This document shows, piece by piece, positions 11,108-19,763 of a stretch of 64,000 bases of DNA (the stretch's first letter is position 1; each line of letters begins with the position of its first letter). The notes below the pieces were generated by a model. It was not told the DNA's origin. It did no database searches and saw only the letters and a program-made list of their open reading frames with translations. The translations under genes and the position numbers were made by a program. Source of the stretch: Magnaporthiopsis rhizophila (Eukaryota; Ascomycota; Sordariomycetes; Magnaporthales; Magnaporthaceae); contig PYSS01000113.1 in the NCBI GenBank assembly GCA_003049465.1, positions 41,153 to 105,152 of the forward strand, read 5' to 3'.

Positions 11108-13269
11108 ATGGCGTCAATATTACGGCAGATAGTGGCTGGGCCGAGAGCCAGGCACGAGGAAACAGGTCTCGACCTGTGCTACGTGACATCCAACATCATC
11201 GCGACGTATGCCACCCTTGCCGCCTCTTGCCCGCCCAATTGCGCGGGGAGACGGGCTCCGTAAGCTCACAGAATGAAATCACAATTGGCAGGTCCGGGCC
11301 GTCGCAGACATACCCGCAGCGGGCCTACCGCAACCCCCTCGACCGGCTTGTCGCCTTCCTCGACGACCAACATGGCGACGACTGGGCCATATGGGAGTTC
11401 CGCGGCGAGGGAACCGGGTACCCAGATGACGCCGTGTACGGGCGCATCAGGCACTACCCCTGGCCCGATCACCACCCGCCACCCTTCCGCCTTGTGCCCC
11501 TGATAATGGCCTCGATGCGCAACTGGCTTGCTGGCGGAGAACTGGGCGGCCCTGGGCATGGGGTAGATACCCCAATCAAAACAGAGACAAGGAGCTCAAA
11601 AGATCACCCAGCTTCAGGAGAAGCGGGAAAGGTCCAGGACAAGGCCAAGGCCGAGCGGCTGGAGTCCGAAGAGCACACGTCGGAAAGCGTCGAGGCCGGA
11701 ACCAAGAAGGGCCGCGTGGTCGTGGTGCACTGCAAGGCGGGCAAGGGCCGTTCAGGTTCGATGGCGTGCAGCTTCCTCATCTCGGAGCGGGGATGGACGC
11801 CCGAGGATGCGCTGGCACGCTTCACGGAGCGGCGAATGCGGCCGAAATTCGGCGCCGGGGTGACCATCCCCTCACAGCTCCGCTGGATCAGCTACGTTGA
11901 CCGGTGGGCCAACCATGGCGGCAAGCGCTACACGGACCGCGCGGTTGAGATCGTCGAGGTGCACATGTGGGGCCTGCGCAACGGCGTCAAGGTCTCGGTC
12001 GAGCACTTTGTCGACGAGGGCCGCAGGATCAAGGTGCTGCACACCTTCACGCGCGATGAGAGGGTCATTGTCGAGGGCGACACCCCCAGCGCCGGCACCG
12101 TCGCCGAGGTCGTTCCTGACCTGACCAAGCTCGCCGCCGCCGAGGCGAGCTCGGGCGCCGGGGAGGATGCCGACTACGAGGCCGTGAAGGATGAACCCAG
12201 GAAGAACGATGGTGCTGATGCTGTTCTCATCAAGCCGAACAAGTCATCCAAGGCCGCAAGCTTGATGCGCAAACTTTCGAAGCGTACCATAGGGAGCCCG
12301 CATCGGATCCAGAGCGAGCAAGAAGACGCGCCATCAACGTCCTCCTCAACTGCGGCTAGCACGCAGCTCCTGTCCTCCGCCACATCCGCAACCGCGACAC
12401 CGGCCTCGGTGTCGGCCTCTCAGAGCTCATTGAGCAAGGCGTCCGGCAGCTCGGAAAAGGAGCCTGGCGGAATGGCGGTGATCTTCAAACCCAAGCGGCC
12501 GCTGATAGTCCCAAACAGCGATATAAACATCGCCGTTGAGCGGCGCAACAAAGCCCCGGCGTCGATGGGGCTCATGACCATGGTGACGGCTGTTGCACAC
12601 GTGTGGTTCAACGTCTTCTTCGAGGGCAAGGGACCCGAGCAGGGGGGCAAGGCAGACGATAGCGGCGTCTTTCAAATCGAGTGGGACAAGATGGACGGCA
12701 TCAAGGGCAGCAGTCAGAAAGGAACGCGGGGCCTAGATAGGCTGGCCGTTGTCTGGAGAACTGTCGAGTCCGCACCCGAGAGCAAGGCCGAGGGCGAACC
12801 ATCATCCACTCAAGACGGGCTCTTGCAGGGAGGCGCCACCATTCACCTGACCCGAGCATCGACCGAGATCAGGGAGCCTGGCGAGGGCGAGGAGGTGCCG
12901 CAGATGGCCGCGGCGGATTGGAAGGGTGACAACAAGGAAGACCCGGAGGCGGAGAAGCGGCTGGGCTTGCGGGTCCAGGACCCCGATAGCGCCAATGTCA
13001 GCAAAGCCAGCAGCATCAAGAGTTTCAAGATGGAGGATGTCGATGGGAAGGGTGAAGGAGGGCCGGTTGGCTCCGGCAAGGACAAAGACGGAGACACCGA
13101 TTCGCTCATGGGCGTCAAGACCAGCGGGCCCGAGGGAGATGATCTGGACGATTCCGTCATCTCGCCGGCGTCGTCGAAACTGACGGGTCGGAAACCGGAT
13201 GGTGACGGCGCTGGGGTGGAGCCTTCGGTTGCCGATGCGACTGCTAAGAAGGGCTTCGTCGTGGAATGA
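11108..13269 (+). CDS. PTEN-like phosphatidylinositol 3-phosphatase
   Basis: Two exons (11108-11205, 11292-13269) encode 691 residues. The start gives MASILRQIVAGPRARHEE, leading to LDLCYVTSNIIATSGP across the intron. The phosphatase domain shows YPQRAYRNPLDRLVAFLD, RIRHYPWPDHHPPPF (with the general-acid Asp) and the P-loop VVVHCKAGKGRSG, whose catalytic Cys is residue 180. Two lysines in the loop are typical of PTEN. About 60 polar residues are inserted between the Asp loop and the P-loop. A C2-like region follows, split by a Ser/Ala-rich linker (about 400-450) into VEIVEVHMWGLRNGVKV and AHVWFNVFFEGKG. The tail is acidic and disordered. By family it removes the 3-phosphate from PtdIns(3,4,5)P3. 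Confidence 0.92.
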
Positions 13270-13399
13270 GGAAGTAGAAGTTCTCATTGTTGACAGAGCG
13301 CCCTCTAACCCTGAATTATAATCACTTCTCGTGGAATGAGGAAGTAGAAGTTCTCATTGTTGACAGAGCGCCCTCTAACCCTGAATTATAATCACTTCT
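13259..13399. repeat. 70-bp tandem duplication over the PTEN-like stop codon
   Basis: Two adjacent 70-bp copies (13259-13328 and 13329-13398, match extending to 13399) are identical over their whole length. The first copy contains the last codons and TGA (13267-13269) of the phosphatase; the second lies in the 3' UTR. Identity suggests a recent duplication or an assembly artefact. Confidence 0.95.
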
Positions 13400-14257
13400 G
13401 CACACACATATAACCCTTTTCTCCGCTTTTCTTCGTTGCCCCTCCAGCCCGCTACCTACACATATCATTCTGGACTAAACCAGGATTTTATTCCTTTCAA
13501 CATACATACTGAGTAACCTCCCCTAAACTACATACCCTAGCTTTGGCGGACTGAAATGAAAGCTTTTCAGCCTAGGACGTATCAGTGCCGGAAGTGGGGC
13601 GCTCAGCCAAGTTCCGAAGCGGTCACCGCAATTGTAAAAGGCACTCCCCATCCGCCCAGCTTCGTGGAGGTTATTGAGCCGCTCAGTGAGTCCAAAATGG
13701 CCAGGTGAAAAGCGATAGCTCTTGCCAACGAGGCCTGGCGAAGCTCCGACAATGAATTCTCCACTGCCTGGTGTATCGCAGCTGGGCGAGGTGCCCGCGG
13801 AAAGCCACTATAAAAGACGGTGGGGCTATTACTGATATCGCAGCCACCACGCTCCATCGCGTCGCATCCAATATGCTAGTCCGGCCAACCCTGCTACGAC
13901 ATCTCCCAGCTGAACGGTAAGTACCCAGCCAGCTGACGGAGTCACTCGCGGATCGCGGGAGGATCACGTCGCACGGCCTAACTGAGTGCCCGACGTGTCC
14001 CCAGCCGTCCTCATGGCAGCCTTTGGCTCTGAATGGACAGCTGCCTTTTCCTTTCGCCTCGGACTTGGTCCCCTGTCGGACTCGGAAAGCCGCCGGCCGG
14101 ATCTTGTTAAAAGACCGAGCGCAGTTGTTTGTTTGCTGAAATGTGGTACGCTAGTAGGAAAAAGTTGCCAAAGGTAGGAAATAAACCCTTTGTTTTTATA
14201 TATGCAGGTGCGCTATTAGGGCACCGAACAATTGTCGGCGTCAGCCGGCGCGTTTGA
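13400..14257. other. Intergenic region upstream of the family-1 glycosyltransferase
   Basis: No complete gene is seen. A consensus TATA box (13809-13816) is followed by an ATG at 13873 opening MLVRPTLLRHLPAE and a GTAAGT donor at 13917. A pyrimidine-rich TATATATGCAG acceptor ends at 14207. Splicing these would lead into the glycosyltransferase region in the wrong frame, so this may be the original first exon of that now broken gene. Confidence 0.4.
13809..13816 (+). promoter_or_regulatory. TATA box (TATAAAAG)
   Basis: A perfect TATAAAAG lies 64 bp before the ATG at 13873, which may begin the broken glycosyltransferase gene downstream. The sequence match is clear; its use is inferred from position. 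Confidence 0.45.
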
Positions 14258-15558
14258 TGCACCGGCCGGCCGCTGATCATTGGTCGAAACAACACGGTTC
14301 TGTTCCTGTTCGCCGAACATCATGGCTTCGCAAACGTGAACCTGGCCGCGGCCCTCTCGCTCCAGCAGCGGCACCTGCAGGTCGAGGTGCACGCCGCCAG
14401 CTTCGCCGTGGTCGGGGCGAGGGTAGGCCGCGTCACGACGGGGCCCCGGCCCATCACCTTTCACGAGGTCGAGGGCGCAAACTTCGTAGAGTCGCTCGAG
14501 GCGCACGGGATAAACGCGACGACCCTCATCCACAGCCCGGGGCCCAGGGGATCGCTGCCTCTGTTCGAGCAGATACCCCAGACCATGTCGCCTTGGTCGG
14601 TCGAAGATCACATTGCCATCTACCAGCAGGTGCGCCGCCTCATCGACCAAGTCGACCCTGCCATCATCGTGTTGGACATCATGTTCCGCCCGGCCACGGA
14701 GGCAGTCGAGGATTCGAACCGCATACACGTCGTCTTGACCCCCAACGACCTGTCACCGATGCTCGCGCCGGTGCAGCCTTACGGGCAGGTGTTTTGGAAG
14801 TACCCCGTCTTCGCGTCGGGCTTCGCGTTCCCCGTGCCGTGGCGCAACGTTCCCGACCGTGCGCTTCTCGGAGCGGCAGGCCCGCGTCATGGCGTCGGCG
14901 CTCGCCGTCGTGCTGGACAAGGGACCGCCGGGGACGCAGGTGATTTGGAAGTTCCGCAAGCTGCAGCTCCCCGAGGGTCATGTGCAGTGCGCCGACGACG
15001 TCTTCCAGGCCCCGCTGCGCCGCTTTATCGACCAGGACCGCGTCCGGCTGCCCAGCTGGCTCACGGTCGATCCCACGGCGCTGTTGGAGTCGGGCCACGT
15101 TGCCGTGTCTGTTGCATCATGGGGGCCAACGTTTTCAACGAAGCCATTTTGTGAGTATCCTTCCTTTCGTGCCTTCCGATATTTTTGTTTTTTCTTTTTT
15201 CTTTGCCTTGTAGTCTGTCGATAGGGCTCCACGCCGACCGAATCTCCCTTTTTTTTCTCTTCTTACCCAAAACAGTGCCGGAGTCCCGCATCTTGTCTTA
15301 CCGCTGTGGGCAGACTGTTACAACTACGCCGCCATGGCCGAGGGCCTCGGCCTCGGCATCTGGGTGAGCAGGCAGTCGGCTCCCGACTGGACCGTCGAGG
15401 AGATCAGCGCGTCGATGCTGAAGCTCCTGTCCGACGACGACCCTTTCACCGTCTCCGCCAGGGTAAAGGCCAAGGCGCTGAGCGACAAGGCCAAAGTCAG
15501 GCCCGGAAGGGACCACGCGGCCGACATTATAGCAGAGCTTGCTGCGAAGGGACACTGA
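14258..15558 (+). pseudogene. Family-1 UDP-glycosyltransferase, frameshifted
   Basis: The protein signal of a fungal GT1 enzyme is clear but spread over different frames. From 14258 to about 14858 the frame reads FLFAEHHGFANVNLAAALSL and ends PVPWRNVPDR. It then shifts to VRFSERQARVMASALAVVLD up to SGHVAVSV near 15110, and shifts again to ANVFNEAIL. A normal intron (15151-15275) follows, then AGVPHLVLPLWADCYNYAAM and EGLGLGIWVS, ending at TGA 15556-15558. The second shift falls where the donor-binding HHGGAN motif should be. No in-frame ATG precedes the first block. Intact neighbours argue against general poor sequence quality, so decay is likelier than error. Intact relatives glycosylate small hydrophobic acceptors. 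Confidence 0.8.
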
Positions 15559-15883
15559 GGTTCCTCGGTGCGTGTGCATTTCAATTCGCGTTGAAGAGTT
15601 GGTATTAGCATTAGATATTCGCGCCCTTGCTAAAAAGGCAACCAGGAATTTAAAAAACGTGCTGCCATTATGGGGTTTCCCCCTTGGCGTGCTTTTCTCC
15701 TCTCTAACCTCATGCTCATAACCGGTCGCCTCAATATCCATTTTGTGTCCTGTCTTCCTTTTTAACCCTTCATAAATCATAACCGCCCATCCCCAATGTC
15801 CCATTTTGTGTCCCCCGCTCTCCTTTTTTTTTTTTTTTTTTTTTTTACCTTTCTTCTTCCATGCATGCCCCTGAAGTTTCGCA
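15559..15883. other. Convergent 3' region with T tract
   Basis: The space between the tails of the broken glycosyltransferase and the GT2 gene. It is AT-rich and includes a run of 23 T (15824-15846). No gene is seen. Confidence 0.6.
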
Positions 15884-17506
15884 CTAGGCGACAACACCAG
15901 GACGCGATCCCCAGCCGGTCTCAAGAATGGTAATCACCGCCCACGTCTTGATGAACGAGTGGAACCACGCAAATAGGATCATGGCCGGAACGTAGGCGAG
16001 GTCCTCCGGGTGACGCAGGAAGTGCGGCAGCGGCTTGAGCATCTTGGTCGCCAGGATCAGCGCCAGCATGTGCCAGGGGCTGACGAGGCCCGACGCGTGG
16101 GCGAGCCACACGAGGGCGGCGTCGTGGTACAGGGTGAAGTTGAAAATGCGCGCGATCCACACGGCGTAGACCGACAGCGGCTGGGTCTTGTAGACGGCGG
16201 CGCTCCGGAGCATGGTGCTATTGGACCGGGGCGCGCTGCGGGCCCAGCGCACGTTCTGCTGCATGAACTTGGTCCAGCCGCCCTCGATGCCCAGCCGCGT
16301 CTCCATGGTGGCCCGGGGACCGGACTGGAAGCGGATTCGCCAGCCGTTGTCGAACAGGTGGCGTGTGATGCAGTTGTCGTCCTCCGAGTTCAGGGGGCCG
16401 GCCTTGCCGAAGCCGTAGGACCAGTATTCGTTGCAGAAGTGGTCGAGGAAGGCCCGGTCCTGGACGATGCAGGTGCGGTAGGCGGCCGTCCGGCCCGAGA
16501 TGACGTAGACGGAGCCGTCGGTGCCGGTGGACGCGCGCAGCTCAAAGTTGTACCGCTCCATGTACAGGCAGGCCAGGAAGTTGAGCAGATCCGCCGAGAG
16601 CGCGCTCCACATGCCCGCCAGCACGCCGCCGATGCCCCAGTTAGAGGTTGTCGCCGCGGCGCGAAGGAAGCCCATTCCCGGCCGCTCGCGGCGGACCCGC
16701 TTCTGGCAGCAGACGCCACCGACCTTCGGGTCCTCGAACGGCGCCATGATGTGCTCGACAAAGTCCTTGGGCCAGAAGACGTGGTCGTCGGCTAGGATGA
16801 CGAGCTCCGTCTGCACGAGCGGCATGGCCGCCGCGAGCTGCCAGCGTTTGTTGGGCCGGGACGACTCCACCACCAGCACGTCGGTCGTGGACTCGCCGCC
16901 GCCGTTCCGGCCGTGCTGCACCCAGTGCTCGGCGGCGGCGGCGGTCTGCTCTGGCCCTACGGCTGAGATGATGACGGCGCGCACGCCGCTCTTCAGCACC
17001 GACGCCATGGTGGCGCCAAAGTCGTCGCTGTACGGGTCGACTGTGGGAACGATGACGGTGGCGTCCTCGGGGCGGACGACGGGTCGCTGTTCACCCGTGA
17101 CCGGATCGAGGATACATCTAGGCTCGACGTTCCGATAGAAGAGGCATCCGGCGAGGGAGATGAGGATCCGCAGGAAGCGGTGGACGAAAAGGAACAGGAA
17201 CCACTTGGTGTATCCCGTGGCGAGGTAGAAGGGCGCCAGATGGCACGGCACCCAGAAGTAGCCAAGCATCATCGCCAAGGTCCGGCTCAGTCGGCCGGCC
17301 TTTACGTGGGCGGACATGGTGGGCTTCCCATGAGCGCCTTGCGCAGTCAGCGGTTGCAGGAAAGCGCCTTGCGCGGCCGGTGGTTGCAAGAGCTTTGGTG
17401 TCTGAGCGGACAAAGGGTATCGTGAGACTGTCCTTGGGTAGTGAGGCCTGATGAAGAGGGTCCAGAGGCGAGAGGTGTGATATCCGAGATGAGAAGTGAC
17501 TGGCAA
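15884..17506 (-). CDS. Membrane family-2 glycosyltransferase (fungal GT2/CPS1-like)
   Basis: One exon, up to 540 residues. The likely start is Met 64 (17317, MSAHVKAGRLSRTLAMMLGY), giving 477. The GT-A catalytic core shows ATVIVPTVDPYSDDF, the metal-binding ADDH (239-242), the acceptor-side SEDDN (374-378) and a QQNVRW motif (416-421), the equivalent of QxxRW in processive synthases. Hydrophobic segments flank the core at about 84-122 and 440-525. This is the fungal clade containing the Zymoseptoria/Fusarium GT2 protein needed for hyphal growth on solid surfaces and plant infection; the product polysaccharide is unknown. Motifs are intact, unlike the GT1 gene next to it, with which it converges. 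Confidence 0.88.
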   Translation of the reverse strand: MPVTSHLGYHTSRLWTLFIRPHYPRTVSRYPLSAQTPKLLQPPAAQGAFLQPLTAQGAHGKPTMSAHVKAGRLSRTLAMMLGYFWVPCHLAPFYLATGYTKWFLFLFVHRFLRILISLAGCLFYRNVEPRCILDPVTGEQRPVVRPEDATVIVPTVDPYSDDFGATMASVLKSGVRAVIISAVGPEQTAAAAEHWVQHGRNGGGESTTDVLVVESSRPNKRWQLAAAMPLVQTELVILADDHVFWPKDFVEHIMAPFEDPKVGGVCCQKRVRRERPGMGFLRAAATTSNWGIGGVLAGMWSALSADLLNFLACLYMERYNFELRASTGTDGSVYVISGRTAAYRTCIVQDRAFLDHFCNEYWSYGFGKAGPLNSEDDNCITRHLFDNGWRIRFQSGPRATMETRLGIEGGWTKFMQQNVRWARSAPRSNSTMLRSAAVYKTQPLSVYAVWIARIFNFTLYHDAALVWLAHASGLVSPWHMLALILATKMLKPLPHFLRHPEDLAYVPAMILFAWFHSFIKTWAVITILETGWGSRPGVVA

Positions 17507-18680
17507 GTCTGTTCTGCTTCTGGCGGTGACTTCGCTCCTCCTGCCTGCTCCGGCTTGGTTCTTCCTCTCTGCTGTCGTCTTCAGCGGTGCTGAGCGGTTT
17601 GGTTTATATGATCGACAAGAGGGTCGGGCGCAGTCCTTCCCTCATCAGAGCCACTGCAGTAGATCTTCTCTACGTCCTCTTCGTTTCCGATGCGTCCGAT
17701 ACTTCTCCCGTGGTCTAATTAGCATACACTGGATTGTACCCGGAAGGCTGAGGCCGCTCTGATGGGGAGTCGTCGTCTTGGATGCTCCTCAACGCTGATC
17801 AGAGGGTGCAACAACAGGCACTTCACCAAGTCTTTGTGGCTATCGCTCCCTGGGCCTGTTGGCGTCACTGTTGGGAATGGCCAATAAGACTTTCGGGAAG
17901 AAAGTGGATTCCTTTAAATTTGATCCAAGTGATTCACTTCTGGTCGGAATTCGTTTCTTCTTTGTAGGTTGGCTTGTCGGGAACTTGGCCTTTAATTTAG
18001 CCGTTGTTGTAGTCTTCCTCTTGGGGTCCCAGCTGCGGTTGGTTTCCTCACTGGCGACCTCGCTACGGCTTTATGGCTTGCTTCTGTATTTTCACTGGCA
18101 CTTGCTGCTTCAAGGAAGAAGCAGCTGGTCTTGAATGGCAAACCTGAAAAGACGGCGGTTAGGGGTGATTAGCACATCTCGACTGGTTGAAGAGATGGTC
18201 GGATGGCATTGACATAACGATGAAGAAGCCGTCAGTGAAGGATCCTAAACAGGAAAGTCCGAATCTGGGAGCCATGGCCTTGATAAATGATACCGTAGAG
18301 GGGAAGAGCACGGCAATGGCCATCCAGGGTGTACACATGCATTCGGGAAGGCAAAAGAAATATTTTTTTTTAATCATTCTTAATGGTGGCTATTAAAAAT
18401 AATTGACTGTAAAGAGAATTATTCGCTGCAGCGAGCTTTTATGAAAACAGTTCACCCCATTAGCTACTAGGGGTTTTTTTATTTTTTTATAAAAAGCAGA
18501 AATCGAGGGGTTTAGATGAACCAGAGAGAGGGAGAGAAAAAAAGAAGAAAGAGGAAATGGCAAAAAGGGCTGGTTAAAAGCCCAGATGTCGGTGGCGAAG
18601 GCCTACCGATCGTGATATAGCAAAAGAGGCACTGACAATCTCGCGTTGGTCGTTCGCTTTCTAACCTCAAGAAATCACAT
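17507..18680. other. Intergenic region
   Basis: This is the promoter side of the GT2 gene and the 3' side of the UbiA gene. A 91-codon plus-strand frame (17859-18134) encodes hydrophobic sequence but has no family match I can recognise and is probably chance. 18360-18500 is AT-rich. Nothing else is supported. Confidence 0.5.
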
Positions 18681-19763
18681 TCATGGAGTGACCAACATGA
18701 GCCCCTCGCCCCCAATCAGCGCCCGAGAGAGGGGCAGGCAGTAGAGGACGACGAGCCAGAGGCACCACACCTTGAAGGTGCGCTTGTCGGCGGGCACGGA
18801 GCCACGCACGCCGAGGGTGCGCACCGCGACAACGACACCCAGGCCGACCAGCGGGGCGTAGGCCAGCACTGAGGTGCAGCCCCACATCCACGGCAGGACT
18901 ACGGACCAGGCAAGCACCGGCACGGCGACGAGCCAGCGCGCGGCCGCATCGCCGATGACGAGCGGCAGGGTACGGCGGCCGCGGGCCGAGTCTCCCTCCT
19001 GGTCCTTGATGTCCTGGATGGTGATGGTGGAGAAGATGGCGGCGATCAGGACCAGGACCCAGCGCCCCGCGAGCAGGGGCACCCATGGGGAGGGCGGGGA
19101 TGTGGAGGTGGACAAGGACAAGGACGGGGAGAGCGGGTTCAGGGCGACCTGGAGGGCGCCGACGGCGAAGCACGGCATGCCCAGGGCGTTGAGCAGGTTC
19201 TTGAGCACCGGGTGCTCTGAGCCGCCCAGGTCGCTGTACATGTAGCCGAGCGTGATGACGGTGACGCTGGCACCCGGGGCGCCCAGGCAGTAGCTGGCCA
19301 GCACGGCGATGATGGCGAACGCGACCAGCAGGCTGCCCGCCTCGTTGGGCGACACCTTGCCCGACGGCAGGGGGCGGTTCGGCTTGTTGATGCGGTCCTC
19401 CTCGATCGAAGCCGGTCCGCGCTGGTTCTGGATGTCGATAACAACCAGGTTGACCCAGACGTAGAGCAGGATCAGGGGCGCGCGGCCGAGCACGACGCGC
19501 GGGTGCGGCACCCCGGCCGACTCGGGCAGCAGCAGCCACAGCGCCACTGCGTTGGCCATGCCGAACAGGGCCGAGGGCACCAGCACCGTCTTGACGTCGG
19601 ACTCGGTGAAGAGCCAGATGGTGTGCAGGAACCGCCTCAGCTCCCGGTGCGTCGTCCGCCGCTGAGACTCCACGCGGGCGCGGAACAGCTTGACGGGCGA
19701 GTCCTCGGTGGTGGGCGAGAGGAGCACCGCCGGCTGGAGGTCTGGCTTGTGGGTGTGAGACAT
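18681..19763 (-). CDS. UbiA-superfamily membrane protein (prenyltransferase or terpene cyclase)
   Basis: Single exon, 360 residues, with about eight hydrophobic segments. The first Asp-rich region is NQRGPASIEEDRINKPNRPL (113-132). It keeps the family's ED and NKPxRP, but the canonical NDxxD start is NQRGP. The second is DIKDQEGDSARGR (251-263), fitting DxxDxxGD. The opening LHTIWLFTESDVKTVLVPS resembles the fungal subgroup that includes the fumagillin UbiA-type sesquiterpene cyclase. The enzyme should bind an isoprenyl diphosphate through Mg2+; whether it transfers or cyclises the prenyl group cannot be told here. No cytochrome P450, methyltransferase or polyketide synthase lies nearby. Confidence 0.82.
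   Translation of the reverse strand: MSHTHKPDLQPAVLLSPTTEDSPVKLFRARVESQRRTTHRELRRFLHTIWLFTESDVKTVLVPSALFGMANAVALWLLLPESAGVPHPRVVLGRAPLILLYVWVNLVVIDIQNQRGPASIEEDRINKPNRPLPSGKVSPNEAGSLLVAFAIIAVLASYCLGAPGASVTVITLGYMYSDLGGSEHPVLKNLLNALGMPCFAVGALQVALNPLSPSLSLSTSTSPPSPWVPLLAGRWVLVLIAAIFSTITIQDIKDQEGDSARGRRTLPLVIGDAAARWLVAVPVLAWSVVLPWMWGCTSVLAYAPLVGLGVVVAVRTLGVRGSVPADKRTFKVWCLWLVVLYCLPLSRALIGGEGLMLVTP

Noticed and set aside
13873..14255. A separate small gene from the ATG at 13873
   Set aside because: After the plausible first exon no splice keeps a coding-like frame; it fits better as the lost first exon of the broken glycosyltransferase.
17859..18134. Short hydrophobic plus-strand frame (91 codons)
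   Set aside because: Hydrophobic by composition only; no homologous look, no splice extension, no matching neighbour.
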